Assembly: GCA_039821555.1 (NCBI GenBank)
Contig: JBCBNX010000009.1
Coordinates: 85,389 to 149,388 of the forward strand
DNA: 64,000 nucleotides
Reading direction: 5' to 3'
From: Bacteroidota bacterium
GTDB lineage: Bacteria > Bacteroidota > Rhodothermia > Rhodothermales > Rubricoccaceae
Position numbers and translations under genes: made by a program. Each line of letters opens with the position of its first letter. Positions within the stretch are counted from its first letter, which is position 1. The notes beneath the pieces are model-generated. The model was not told the origin of the DNA, did not search any database, and saw nothing but the letters and a program-made list of their open reading frames with translations. Below, one piece after another: positions 43,486 through 52,273 of this stretch.

Positions 43486-44415
43486 ATGAGCGACTACTAC
43501 GACGACGCATCGTTCTCCGGGACGCGCATTCCCTTCCTGAGGCGCCGGCAGGTCGGCGACGCCCTCAGCGACACGTTCGACTTCCTGCGGCACAGCGGAC
43601 GCGAGTATGCTGTGGGCATCATCGTGCTCGTCCTGCCGATCGTGGTGCTCAACCTCGTCGTCTCGGTGGTCTCGGGCGCGCAGGCGCAGTCGATGGAGAT
43701 GCTCACGGCGATGCTCAGCGGCGAGCTCGACCCCGAGGCTCTGGGCGCGGGACCGTCGCTGGGGCTGGTAGCCCTTTCCTCGGTGCTGGGCTTGGTCGTG
43801 TTCGTGCTCATGCAGGCCGCCACCCTGGCGTATCTCCAGCGCTACCGCAACGGCGAGGCTGGGTCGATTCCGCCGGGCGTTCTGTGGGAGGCGACGAAGC
43901 CGCTGCTCCTCCCCGTGGGCGGCGTGATGATCGCGACCACGGCGCTGGTGACCGTCCTCGTCTTCGCCAACATCCTCCCGTGTCTCGGACAGATCGCGTT
44001 TCTCGGGGGCCTCCTGTTTCTCGGGCCGATCATGTGGATGTGGCCGGTCGCGCGCGTCTTCGACGCCGAGGGCTTGGGCAGCGCCTTCAGACGGACCCGA
44101 ACGCTGATGAAGGGGCACTGGGGTGCCTCGCTGCTGACCGTGATCCTGATCATGATCGTCGTCTTCGTGCTCGTGACCCTGGTGTCGGTGCCGGCGATCG
44201 TCCTCGCGTTCGCGCTGGGCGACCTGATGGGCAACGTGGTCGCGGTGGCCAGCGGCGCCCTAGGTCTGCTGCTCTACCCGATCTATGGGCTCCCCGTCAT
44301 CACGGCGACGCTGCACTACTTCAACCTCGTCGAGCGCTCGGAGGCCGTCGACCTGAAGCGCCGCGTGGACGACCTCGACGACCGCGACCCGCCTGCCAAC
44401 TCCGAAGGCTGGTGA
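43486..44415 (+). CDS. Multi-pass membrane protein A of the SpoIIM-MoxR cluster
   Basis: A 309-residue protein with a soluble N-terminus (RQVGDALSDTFDFLRHSGRE) and about six transmembrane helices, then a C-terminal tail YFNLVERSEAVDLKRRVDDL. It resembles the next gene product in size, layout and tail, so the two look like tandem duplicates. The topology recalls GlpF-independent 'DUF975/glycerophosphoryl-phosphodiesterase membrane' proteins, but I cannot name a family. It lies 34 bases after the SpoIIM-like gene. Confidence 0.75.
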   Translation: MSDYYDDASFSGTRIPFLRRRQVGDALSDTFDFLRHSGREYAVGIIVLVLPIVVLNLVVSVVSGAQAQSMEMLTAMLSGELDPEALGAGPSLGLVALSSVLGLVVFVLMQAATLAYLQRYRNGEAGSIPPGVLWEATKPLLLPVGGVMIATTALVTVLVFANILPCLGQIAFLGGLLFLGPIMWMWPVARVFDAEGLGSAFRRTRTLMKGHWGASLLTVILIMIVVFVLVTLVSVPAIVLAFALGDLMGNVVAVASGALGLLLYPIYGLPVITATLHYFNLVERSEAVDLKRRVDDLDDRDPPANSEGW

Positions 44416-44515
44416 ACCGCCGAGCGCCGTGTTCACCCGGCGTTGCGCTGTTTCAGCTGGGGCCTATCGATCCAGCTACCTCGACGCCCCTCCCACCCAT
44501 ACCCGCTCGCCTCCT

Positions 44516-45454
44516 ATGGACGACGCCTATCGCACCGACGACCCGTTTGGCAACGACGCGTTCGACAACGCGTTCGATGAGTTCGACGGGCTCCGCTTCT
44601 TCGCGCCGCGCACGGCCACCCAGGTCATCGGCGACGCCATCGAGTTCGTCCGCACCAACCTCCGCGACCTGCTCGAAGGGATCAGCGGCTTCGTCGGCCC
44701 GGTGTTCGCAGCGTCGCTGCTGGCGGGCACCGCGGCGCTCTGGCTGCTGGTTGGCGACGTCAGCATCGGGCTCGGCGTGACGCTCGCCGTACTGAGTGCA
44801 ATCGGCCTGGCCGTCACCCTGTTGCTCTTCAACGCGGCGTGCTATGCCTACCTCCGGCTCTACCACGAGGAGGGCCCCGGCATGGTGACGCCCAGCCTGC
44901 TCCGCGCGGAAACCGGGCACCTGTTCTGGCCGCTCTTCGGGCTGGCCATCCTGATCGCGCTGCTGTCGGGCGTTGCGCAACTGGTCACGCTTGTCCCTCT
45001 CCTGGGCATCCTGGTCTACCTCATTCTCTACGTCGCTTTTCTGCCCGTGCTCCTTCTCCCGTCTGCGATCTACACGCTGCGCGGGGCCGAGCTCGTGGAA
45101 TCGATCGCACGCGCCTACGAGTTGGTGAAGCTACGCTGGGGCCAGGCCTTCCTCACCACGCTGCTGCTCTACTTGCTCTTGATGGTCGGCTTCTTCGTCG
45201 CCTCCTTCGTGCCTGGGTTCGCTGGCGGGCTGGTGGTGGCGTCGCTGGGCCTGAGCGGTCTCGTCGGCGCGCTTGCGTTCGTGCCGATGGCGCTCACCCT
45301 GCTCGCGCTCACAGTCGTCGGCATCTTCTTCTGGAACACGGGTGCAGCGCTGCTCTACGGCTCGCTGGTCGAGCAGGCCGAGGACGTCACGCTGAGCGCC
45401 CGTGTGGACGCGCTGGACGACCTCGACGCCCCAAACGCGCCGCCGTCCTGGTAA
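44516..45454 (+). CDS. Multi-pass membrane protein B, paralogue of the preceding gene
   Basis: A 312-residue protein with an acidic N-terminus (DDAYRTDDPFGND), then TATQVIGDAIEFVRTNLRD, about six transmembrane helices, and the tail LVEQAEDVTLSARVDALDD. The shared tail pattern LVExxExVxLxxRVDxLDDxDxP and the final W in both proteins show common ancestry. The ATG at 44516 is chosen, since the 29 residues upstream look like intergenic translation. Likely a membrane partner of the MoxR/DUF58 pair further down. Confidence 0.75.
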   Translation: MDDAYRTDDPFGNDAFDNAFDEFDGLRFFAPRTATQVIGDAIEFVRTNLRDLLEGISGFVGPVFAASLLAGTAALWLLVGDVSIGLGVTLAVLSAIGLAVTLLLFNAACYAYLRLYHEEGPGMVTPSLLRAETGHLFWPLFGLAILIALLSGVAQLVTLVPLLGILVYLILYVAFLPVLLLPSAIYTLRGAELVESIARAYELVKLRWGQAFLTTLLLYLLLMVGFFVASFVPGFAGGLVVASLGLSGLVGALAFVPMALTLLALTVVGIFFWNTGAALLYGSLVEQAEDVTLSARVDALDDLDAPNAPPSW

Positions 45455-45546
45455 CCGCATCGATGAGCCACGCGACGTTCCAGTACCCTGCTCATGGGCG
45501 AGGCGCGCCCGCGTTCGCGCTGCGGCAGGGTGTAGCTTCCGGCGTC

Positions 45547-46470
45547 ATGCCCCGCCCGTCCCCTCTCCTTTTGCTCCGGCTCAGCGTCCTCGCGCTGGTG
45601 TTCGCCACGGCTGTTCCGGCGCTGGCGCAGACGAAACCGACGGAGACCGCCACATCGGAACGCTCCGAGAAGATCGAGCGTGCGGCGGCCCTGGCCGACA
45701 AACGGTCGGTGTCGGTGGCCGCCCTGCCGCGTGACTCGTCGGCCCTCGCGCCGCGGGCGGTGGCGACTCCCGTGCTCGACGGCTTCCGTGCCGACCCTGA
45801 CTTTGCCTACGACCGCGTCGTCACGCAGCAGCCGTCGCTGTGGGACCGGCTGATGCAGTGGCTCAACGACCGCTTCTTCCGCCCGGCGGGCGAGTCGGTG
45901 TCCCCGGACGTGCAGCGGTGGGTCATCTACGGCATCGCCATCGCCGCGCTCGTGTTCGCCTTCCTGAAGCTGCTCGGGGCTGACTTCGGAGGGGTCTTCC
46001 AGCGCCGCGAGCGCGCCGCCGCCACCGTCGAGGCACTCGACGACCTGACGGCGCTCGACGAGGTGGACCTCGGCGCACTGCTCACCGACGCCGAGCGTAC
46101 CGAGGCGTGGCCCCTCGCCGTGCGCCTTCGCTACCTCCGGCTCCTCCAAGCGCTGGCCGAGCGCGACCTCATCGTGTGGACGCCCGCCACCACCAACCGC
46201 GCCTACGCGCTCGCGCTCGAAGGCGGCTCGCGTGCCGACCTCGTCCCGGCCTTCCGCGACCTCACGCGCCTCTTCGAGGCCGCCTGGTATGGCGACTTCA
46301 ACGTGGACGCCGCGCTCTACGCCGAGGTCCGCCGCCGCTTCGCTGTGTCGATGGAGGACGTCGCGCAGACCGCGCTCAGCGCTGCCTCGCCTGGCAGTAC
46401 CGCCCCGGGTGCCGCCCCAGGTGCCGCTACGACCGACGAGGCGTCCACCCAGCCCGCACGCCGCCCATGA
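45547..46470 (+). CDS. DUF4129 domain protein
   Basis: A 307-residue protein with a signal peptide (MPRPSPLLLLRLSVLALVFA, cleavage after VPALAQ), a periplasmic segment, one transmembrane helix (about residues 123-143, WVIYGIAIAALVFAFLKLL) and a cytoplasmic DUF4129 domain with AVRLRYLRLLQALAERDLIVW. An in-frame ATG at 45463 is possible but would bury the signal peptide. The gene overlaps the next by the four bases ATGA. DUF4129 proteins have no proven biochemical role and usually accompany MoxR and DUF58. Confidence 0.82.
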   Translation: MPRPSPLLLLRLSVLALVFATAVPALAQTKPTETATSERSEKIERAAALADKRSVSVAALPRDSSALAPRAVATPVLDGFRADPDFAYDRVVTQQPSLWDRLMQWLNDRFFRPAGESVSPDVQRWVIYGIAIAALVFAFLKLLGADFGGVFQRRERAAATVEALDDLTALDEVDLGALLTDAERTEAWPLAVRLRYLRLLQALAERDLIVWTPATTNRAYALALEGGSRADLVPAFRDLTRLFEAAWYGDFNVDAALYAEVRRRFAVSMEDVAQTALSAASPGSTAPGAAPGAATTDEASTQPARRP

Positions 46471-47735
46471 GTCGCCGGGGCATCATCGCGGTCATCGCGG
46501 CGCTCTTCGTGCTGCTCACGCTCGCCGAGGTTTCGCGCGAGACGCCCATCGACTGGCGCTACAGCTTCCTCCACGACGACACGCGGCCCTACGGAGCGGC
46601 CATCGCCTGGCGCCTCTTCGACGACTGGTTCTCGGTGGAGCGCGTCACGCAGCCGCCCTTCGTCCGCCTCCGCGCACTCGACGCCGCAGCCGAAGACACA
46701 GGACCGCCCGACCGGCACACCTACGTCTTCGTCACCGACACCTTCGTGCCGGACCCCATCGAGACCGCCGAATTGCTCGACTTCGCCGCGGCGGGCAACA
46801 CGGTGTTCGTAGCGGCCGAGCGGATACGCGGCACCTTTGCCGACACGCTCGGCGTCGTGACACGCTTCTCGGGACGCCGCCCCAACGAGACGTTCGACCC
46901 GGAGAACGACCCCGCCACGCAGCGCTGGCGCTTCGTGCGCACCGACACCACGCTGCGCCTAGCGAGTCCCTCGCTCGCCCGAGGCCGTCTGGATGCAGGC
47001 CACTTCGACCTGAAGGCAGAGGTGCCCGTGTGGCGCTTCAGCGAGCTCGACCACGGCGGCGCGACGGTCCTCGGCACGACGGCGGACGACTGGGCCAACT
47101 TCGCCCGGCTTCCCGTGGGTGACGGGCAGGTCCTGCTGCTCACCACGCCGACGGTGTTCTCCAACGTGGTGCTGCTTGCCGACGACCCTGACCGCGACGG
47201 CACCGGCGAGGCCGCATCCTACCTCGCCGCGGCGATGGCCTACCTCCCCGACCAGCCGGTGCTCTGGGACAGCTACTACAAGCCCGGCCGCGACCTCGAC
47301 ACGTCGCCGCTGCGCTACGTCTTCGCGACGCCAGCGCTGCGCTGGGCCTACGTCCTCGCCCTCGTGACGGTGCTGCTGTTCTTTCTGCTCCGGGCGCGGC
47401 GCTGGCAACGCCCCGTCCCCGTCGTCACGCCGCCTCCCAACGCGATGGCGAGCTTTGTGGAGAGTGTGGGCCGGCTCCACCACACGCGCGGCGACACGCG
47501 GGCCCTGGCCGCCACGCAACGGCGCGTCCTCCTCGACCGCCTCCGCCGCCGCACCCACCTCGACGGCCTCGACCTCTCCGACGAGAGCGCCGCGCAGGTC
47601 GCCGTCCGACTCGGGCAGAACAAGGGCGAGATCGTCGCCCTCTTTGCACGCCTCCGCCGCGCCGAAACCCGCGCGGTGTCCGACGACGACCTGCTCGAAC
47701 TCGACCGGCGGCTGCACGCGCTGATGCAGGTCTAG
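46467..47735 (+). CDS. DUF4350 domain protein
   Basis: A 422-residue protein with an N-terminal membrane anchor (GIIAVIAALFVLLTLAEVS), a DUF4350 domain (about 40-210: PYGAAIAWRLFDDWF, ELLDFAAAGNTVFVAAE), a second transmembrane helix near residue 295 (WAYVLALVTVLLFFLLRARR) and a helical cytoplasmic tail. The domain has a class-I-glutamine-amidotransferase-like fold in the family but no catalytic triad is evident here. Translational coupling with DUF4129 through ATGA. The MoxR gene expected next is displaced by an inserted gene on the other strand. Confidence 0.82.
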   Translation: MSRRGIIAVIAALFVLLTLAEVSRETPIDWRYSFLHDDTRPYGAAIAWRLFDDWFSVERVTQPPFVRLRALDAAAEDTGPPDRHTYVFVTDTFVPDPIETAELLDFAAAGNTVFVAAERIRGTFADTLGVVTRFSGRRPNETFDPENDPATQRWRFVRTDTTLRLASPSLARGRLDAGHFDLKAEVPVWRFSELDHGGATVLGTTADDWANFARLPVGDGQVLLLTTPTVFSNVVLLADDPDRDGTGEAASYLAAAMAYLPDQPVLWDSYYKPGRDLDTSPLRYVFATPALRWAYVLALVTVLLFFLLRARRWQRPVPVVTPPPNAMASFVESVGRLHHTRGDTRALAATQRRVLLDRLRRRTHLDGLDLSDESAAQVAVRLGQNKGEIVALFARLRRAETRAVSDDDLLELDRRLHALMQV

Positions 47736-47817
47736 CGTGGCTACGCGCACAGCCTCCACGGCAGACTGGAGCGACGAACACCACCACATGCCGTCGCCCC
47801 AGCCCGCGCGGAGTGTG

Positions 47818-47836
47818 CCGCGCGCTAGATGCGCGG
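47818..47836 (+). terminator. Possible weak terminator of the DUF4350 transcript
   Basis: A 6-bp G+C-rich stem (ccgcgc with gcgcgg) and 7-base loop, followed by a short T run after six bases, 83 bases after the DUF4350 stop and close to the stop of the convergent gene. Short stem, so weak evidence. Confidence 0.3.
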
Positions 47837-47842
47837 ACCGAT

Positions 47843-48919
47843 TTAGCGCTGGAGCGACAGCCGCCGGCTCACGGTCTGGCCGTCCGCGCGAAGCACCGCC
47901 ACGTAGACCCCATTCGCCAGCGCCGCGTCCGGCGTCCACGCAAATGCCTGCGTGCCTGCTCTGGACTGCTCGTTTGCCAGCGTGGCGACCCGGCGTCCCA
48001 GGACATCATAGACCACGAGCGTCGCCTCGGTGGCGCGTGGCAGCGTCACGGCGAGGCGCGTCGTCGTCGCGAACGGGTTCGGGTAGGCGGCGTCGAGGCT
48101 CAGTGGCATCGTGGGAACGGGCTGCTCGGTGGACGCCCCCACCGTCGCGATGCTGTAGGAGGCCGAGCCGTTGGTCACGTCGAGCACGGCGGTGACCCCA
48201 TCGGCGGTGACGAGTTCGACGGTCTCCGTCACGAAGTCGCTCCCGAAGAAGCTCACCGTCGTCGTGCGGGAGAGGCGCAGGCAGGCGAACGAACCGTCGG
48301 GCGTGACGAGCGTGCCCCACCCGTCAACCGCCACGTCGGTCTTGACGTCGGCTTCCGTCTCTGTTGGAAGGCCCGGAATCTGCGTGCGTTGCGTCGTCGA
48401 GTCTGCCCACGCTGCGCCGAACGTGATCGGGTAGACGGCGTCGAGCAGCGGCGGCGTATTACGGACGACGGTCGTGTCCGGCGTGCCGTCGAGGTTGGCG
48501 TCGCCGACCGAGGGCGAGCCGGTCGTGGAGAGCGAGTCGTTCGAGAGCGCGCGGTAGCTGTAGGTCGTCGTCACCTGGTCGGCCACGCGGAATTCCGAGC
48601 GCACGACATAGTCCGACGTGCGGATCGGCTCGACATCGGCGGCCGGGAGGTCGCCCGAGAACGGGAGGTAGTCGAAGTCGATGGTCGTCGCCTGCGGGCC
48701 GAAGGGCAGGCCGGAGAGGTCCCACGTCTGGTTCGCCCCGTCAATGGCGGCAAGGGCACTCACGTCGGTCTGGACGAGGCGCGTGGCGACGGTGACGGTC
48801 CGACCGATGCGGTCGGCTTCGAGCGAGGCGGGTAGCGTGATTTGAGCACGGAGCGGCAGCGCGCCGACGACGCACAGGGCGAGCAGAACGCCGAGGGTGC
48901 GGACGGTAGCAACGGGCAT
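47843..48919 (-). CDS. Secreted protein with T9SS sorting domain, unknown function
   Basis: A 358-residue protein: signal peptide (TLGVLLALCVVGALPLRAQ), an unassigned beta-rich region of about 240 residues with a DANLDGTPDTTVV calcium-loop-like segment, and a C-terminal T9SS domain (LDAAYPNPFATTTRLAV, LVVYDVLGRRVATL, ANGVYVAVLRADGQ). The start at 48919 is preferred, as the 41 residues upstream are not signal-like. It is oriented against the membrane/ATPase cluster that surrounds it, separating DUF4350 from MoxR. It looks like a cargo gene inserted into an otherwise continuous set. Confidence 0.78.
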   Translation of the reverse strand: MPVATVRTLGVLLALCVVGALPLRAQITLPASLEADRIGRTVTVATRLVQTDVSALAAIDGANQTWDLSGLPFGPQATTIDFDYLPFSGDLPAADVEPIRTSDYVVRSEFRVADQVTTTYSYRALSNDSLSTTGSPSVGDANLDGTPDTTVVRNTPPLLDAVYPITFGAAWADSTTQRTQIPGLPTETEADVKTDVAVDGWGTLVTPDGSFACLRLSRTTTVSFFGSDFVTETVELVTADGVTAVLDVTNGSASYSIATVGASTEQPVPTMPLSLDAAYPNPFATTTRLAVTLPRATEATLVVYDVLGRRVATLANEQSRAGTQAFAWTPDAALANGVYVAVLRADGQTVSRRLSLQR

Positions 48920-49048
48920 GGTCGGATGCGGTTGGAGAGCGAGGGTCACCGAAGCCAAACGGGAGGCGACCGGGCACGTAGATTCCGCGCGCTTGCCACG
49001 TCCGGCTCCAGTCGATTTCACCCTCAAAACAATCCCGCTCACACCGTT

Positions 49049-50122
49049 ATGGACAATGGGCCGCGCGTTCCGAATCCCCTGCCGCCCGACGGGTCTGGCG
49101 AGCCATCCACGGCGGTCCCTTCGGACCAGAACGCTTCCCCGTCACCCTACGCGCCGCTGTTCGAGGCCCGGACCGACCTGTCGGGCGTGGCGGCCGCCGT
49201 TGACCGCCTCAAGGCCGAGGTGCGCAAGCTGCTCGTCGGGCAGGCGCAGTTCCTCGACGAACTCGTGGCGGCGGTGCTCGCGGGCGGGCACATGCTCATC
49301 GAAGGCGTGCCCGGCGTAGCCAAGACGCTTACGGCGAAGCTCCTCGCCCGCGCCGTCTCCGCCGACTTCGCGCGCCTCCAGTTCACGCCCGACCTCATGC
49401 CCGCCGACGTGGTCGGCACGACGGTCTTCAACCCCGAGACGCGCGCCTTCGACTTCCACCCCGGCCCCGTCTTCGGTCAACTCGTGCTCATCGACGAGAT
49501 CAACCGCGCGCCCGCCAAGACGCAGGCCGCGCTCTTCGAGGTGATGGAGGAGCGGCAGGTCACGGTCGACGGGACGACCTACCCGATGCAGGCGCCGTTC
49601 CACGTCTTCGCCACGCAGAACCCCATCGAGCACGAGGGCACCTACCGCCTGCCGGAAGCGCAACTTGACCGCTTCCTCTTCAAGATCGAGGTCGGCTATC
49701 CGACGCCCGAGGAGGAGGCGCGCATCCTGGCGGGCTTCCAGGCGCAGGGCGGGCGGCTCGACCTGGAGCAGGTGCAGCCCGTCCTCACCGCCGACGAGGT
49801 CCTCGCCGCGCAGGCCGCCGTGCGGACGCTCTACGTCGACGAGAAGCTGCTCGGCTACATCGCCGCCATCGTGGCACAGACGCGGACCCACCCGGCGCTC
49901 GCGCTCGGGGCCAGTCCCCGCGCCTCGCTCGCGCTGCTCACCGGTGCCAAGGCCGTCGCGGCGATGGCCGGCCGCGACTTCGTGACGCCGGACGACGTGC
50001 GCACGATCGCGCCGCCCGTGCTCCGGCACCGTCTCCAGCTCACGCCCGAGCGCGAGATCGAAGGCGTCCGTATCGACACCGTCGTCGACCGCGTGGTGCA
50101 GAGCGTGGAGGTGCCGCGGTGA
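49049..50122 (+). CDS. MoxR-family AAA+ ATPase (cluster 1)
   Basis: A 357-residue ATPase. After a Pro/Ser-rich N-terminus (about 45 residues) come Walker A GVPGVAKTLTAKLLA, Walker B LVLIDEINRAPAKTQAAL, sensor 1 FATQNPIEHEGTYRLPEAQLDRF and the lid region LGASPRASLALLTGAKAVA. MoxR ATPases act as chaperones that load or mature vWA-domain partners. The downstream DUF58 gene starts inside its stop codon (GTGA), giving the classic MoxR-DUF58 pair. The start is the ATG at 49049, 130 bases from the divergent secreted-protein gene. Confidence 0.92.
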   Translation: MDNGPRVPNPLPPDGSGEPSTAVPSDQNASPSPYAPLFEARTDLSGVAAAVDRLKAEVRKLLVGQAQFLDELVAAVLAGGHMLIEGVPGVAKTLTAKLLARAVSADFARLQFTPDLMPADVVGTTVFNPETRAFDFHPGPVFGQLVLIDEINRAPAKTQAALFEVMEERQVTVDGTTYPMQAPFHVFATQNPIEHEGTYRLPEAQLDRFLFKIEVGYPTPEEEARILAGFQAQGGRLDLEQVQPVLTADEVLAAQAAVRTLYVDEKLLGYIAAIVAQTRTHPALALGASPRASLALLTGAKAVAAMAGRDFVTPDDVRTIAPPVLRHRLQLTPEREIEGVRIDTVVDRVVQSVEVPR

Positions 50123-51549
50123 CTGACGGCGAACGCGCGGGACGAACGAAGGGCAGCAAGCGCGAAGGGGCTTCGGCCAAACCTCCGGCGCGGTGGCGCG
50201 CGGCGCTCGACCTGTACGCGCCGACGCGGCTGTTCGCCGTGCTCGGAACGATCGTAGGGCTGTTCGTGCTCGGCTACTGGGTGCCGTTCGTGGAGGGCGT
50301 GACGCGGTTGGCTGTATACGGGCTCGTAGTCGCCGTGCTTGTGGATGCCGTTCTCCTCTGGCGGGGCGGCGACCGTTCGGGCCTAGCGCTGGAGCGTGAG
50401 GTCCCCGACAAGCTCTCCAACGGCGATCCCAACCCGGTGGCCGTGCGGGTGGTCAGCCGCTACCCCTTCCCCGTCCGCGTGCGGCTCATCGACGAGGTGC
50501 CGGTGCAGTTCCAGGAGCGCACCCTCGACTTCCGCTTCCCGCTCATGCCTGGCGCTGCGCACACCGTCGACTACGCCGTGCGGCCCGTTGAGCGCGGCGT
50601 CTATCACTTTGGCGCGATCAACGCCTACGTTGCCTCGCCGATTGGGCTGCTGCTGCGCCGCATCCGCGCGGAGGCCGACCAAGAGGTCAAGGTCTACCCA
50701 TCGTTCCTCCAGATGCGCCGGTGGGCGTTCCTCGCCGAGAGCAACCGGCTCGCCGAGGTCGGCGTGAAGCGCGTGCGCCGCATCGGCCACACGATGGAGT
50801 TCGACCAGATCCGCGAGTACGTCCCCGGCGACGACCGCCGCGCGATCAACTGGAAGGCCACCGCCCGCAGCGGCGACCTCCGCCACGGCGGCACGCTGAT
50901 GGTCAACCAGTACCAGGACGAGCGCGCGCAGCCGATCTACGCCGTGATCGACATGGGCCGGGCCATGCGCGACCCGTTCGACGGGATGACGCTCGTGGAC
51001 CACGCGATCAACGCCACGCTCGTGCTCTTGAACGTGGCGCTGCTCAAGAACGACAAGGCCGGCCTCGTCACCTTCGACGCGCGCATGAAGACGGTGCTGC
51101 CTGCCTCGCGCCGCCGCACGCAGTTGCCGCGTCTCCTCGAAGCGCTCTACGCGCAGCAGCCAGGCTTCCAAGACCCCAACTTTGAGGCGCTCTACGCGAC
51201 GGTCCGCCGCCAACTTCCGCAGCGGGGCTTGCTGTTGCTCTTCACCAACCTCCAGACGCGCGCCAGCCTCGACCGGCGGCTGCCACTCCTGCGCGCCATC
51301 GCGCGGCAGCATCGGCTCGTGGTCGTCTTCTTCGAGAACACGGCGCTGCGCGACCTGCGTGGGCGGCCCGCCGAACGCGTGAGCGAGGTCTACGTCAAGA
51401 CCGTCGCCGAGCAGTTTGCCTACGAGCAGGAGGAGGTGGCGCGGACGCTCCAGCGCCACGGCATCGGCGCGCTGCTCACCACGCCCGAGACGCTCACCGT
51501 CGACACGATCAACCGCTACCTTGCCCTGAAAGCACGCGGGGCGATCTGA
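50119..51549 (+). CDS. DUF58 (vWA-like) protein, MoxR partner
   Basis: A 476-residue protein with two N-terminal transmembrane helices (about 38-60 and 62-78), an Ig-like segment (VVSRYPFPVRVRLIDEVPVQ), then the DUF58 signature IREYVPGDDRRAINWKATARSGDL and a vWA-like domain containing IYAVIDMGRAMRDPFDGMTL. Its GTG start overlaps the MoxR TGA, so expression is coupled. DUF58 proteins are thought to be MoxR clients in envelope or metal-centre assembly. The final gene of the cluster. Confidence 0.92.
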   Translation: MTDGERAGRTKGSKREGASAKPPARWRAALDLYAPTRLFAVLGTIVGLFVLGYWVPFVEGVTRLAVYGLVVAVLVDAVLLWRGGDRSGLALEREVPDKLSNGDPNPVAVRVVSRYPFPVRVRLIDEVPVQFQERTLDFRFPLMPGAAHTVDYAVRPVERGVYHFGAINAYVASPIGLLLRRIRAEADQEVKVYPSFLQMRRWAFLAESNRLAEVGVKRVRRIGHTMEFDQIREYVPGDDRRAINWKATARSGDLRHGGTLMVNQYQDERAQPIYAVIDMGRAMRDPFDGMTLVDHAINATLVLLNVALLKNDKAGLVTFDARMKTVLPASRRRTQLPRLLEALYAQQPGFQDPNFEALYATVRRQLPQRGLLLLFTNLQTRASLDRRLPLLRAIARQHRLVVVFFENTALRDLRGRPAERVSEVYVKTVAEQFAYEQEEVARTLQRHGIGALLTTPETLTVDTINRYLALKARGAI

Positions 51550-51578
51550 GTCGGAGGTTCTCGAACGACGACGCCCGG

Positions 51579-52193
51579 ATGTGTTGCGTAGTCCGTGTGT
51601 GCCCTTCCACTCCACCTTCCAACTTCGTGCCCGTGACCTACGCCGACGCTGAAGCCCTCTTCTTCGACTGGACACGCACAGCCAGCCTGCGCCGCCACGG
51701 CCTCGCTGTCGCCGCGAGCATGGCGCGCTACGCCGAGCACTTCGGCGAGGACGAGGAGACGTGGCGTATCACCGGCCTCCTCCACGACCTCGACTACGAG
51801 CGACACCCCAGCTTAGACGAGCACCCGTACGTCGGCGTGCGCGAACTCGAACGGCTGGGCGTCTCTGAGGACATCCGTACGGCCATCCTCGGCCACGCGC
51901 TCTACTCCGGTACGCCCCGCGAGAGCCTGCTCGCCAAAGCGCTCTTCGCCGTGGACGAGCTATCGGGCTTCGTCACCGCCGTCGCGTTCGTGCGGCCTAC
52001 ACGCATGGGCGGCATGAAGGTAAAGTCGGTGCGCAAGAAGCTCAAGGACAAGGCTTTCGCAGCGGCGGTGAGCCGCGCCGACATCCAGCAGGGCATCGCC
52101 GAACTCGGCGTGGACGAGAGCGAGCACATCGCCCGCGTCATCGAGGCACTCCAGCGGGAGGAAGCCCGTGTCTTCGAGGTAGACGGCACCTAA
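51579..52193 (+). CDS. HD-domain phosphohydrolase-like protein
   Basis: A 204-residue protein with the HD metal-binding pattern: SLRRHGLAVAASMARYA (first His), ITGLLHDLDYE (His-Asp), ERHPSLDEHPYVGV and ILGHALYSG (further His), then an Asp in FAVDELSGF. Such proteins hydrolyse phosphates of nucleotides or related metabolites; the substrate here is unknown. The first 16 residues (MCCVVRVC...) look untypical, so a GTG at 51627 or 51633 may be the true start. It lies 29 bases after DUF58 and may share its transcript. A terminator follows immediately. Confidence 0.8.
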   Translation: MCCVVRVCPSTPPSNFVPVTYADAEALFFDWTRTASLRRHGLAVAASMARYAEHFGEDEETWRITGLLHDLDYERHPSLDEHPYVGVRELERLGVSEDIRTAILGHALYSGTPRESLLAKALFAVDELSGFVTAVAFVRPTRMGGMKVKSVRKKLKDKAFAAAVSRADIQQGIAELGVDESEHIARVIEALQREEARVFEVDGT

Positions 52194-52198
52194 AGGGA

Positions 52199-52227
52199 GC
52201 GGCCCTGCCCGTTCCAGGCAGGGCCGC
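52199..52227. terminator. Hairpin terminator between HD-domain gene and SDR
   Basis: A perfect 11-bp G+C-rich stem (52199-52209 with 52217-52227) with a 7-base loop directly after the HD-domain stop codon. U tract weak on both strands; on the minus strand CCCTTTA follows. Confidence 0.75.
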
Positions 52228-52273
52228 AGGGTGGGCAGCCGAGGTGTGGTGGAGGCGTGCGGATACGCCGTCC

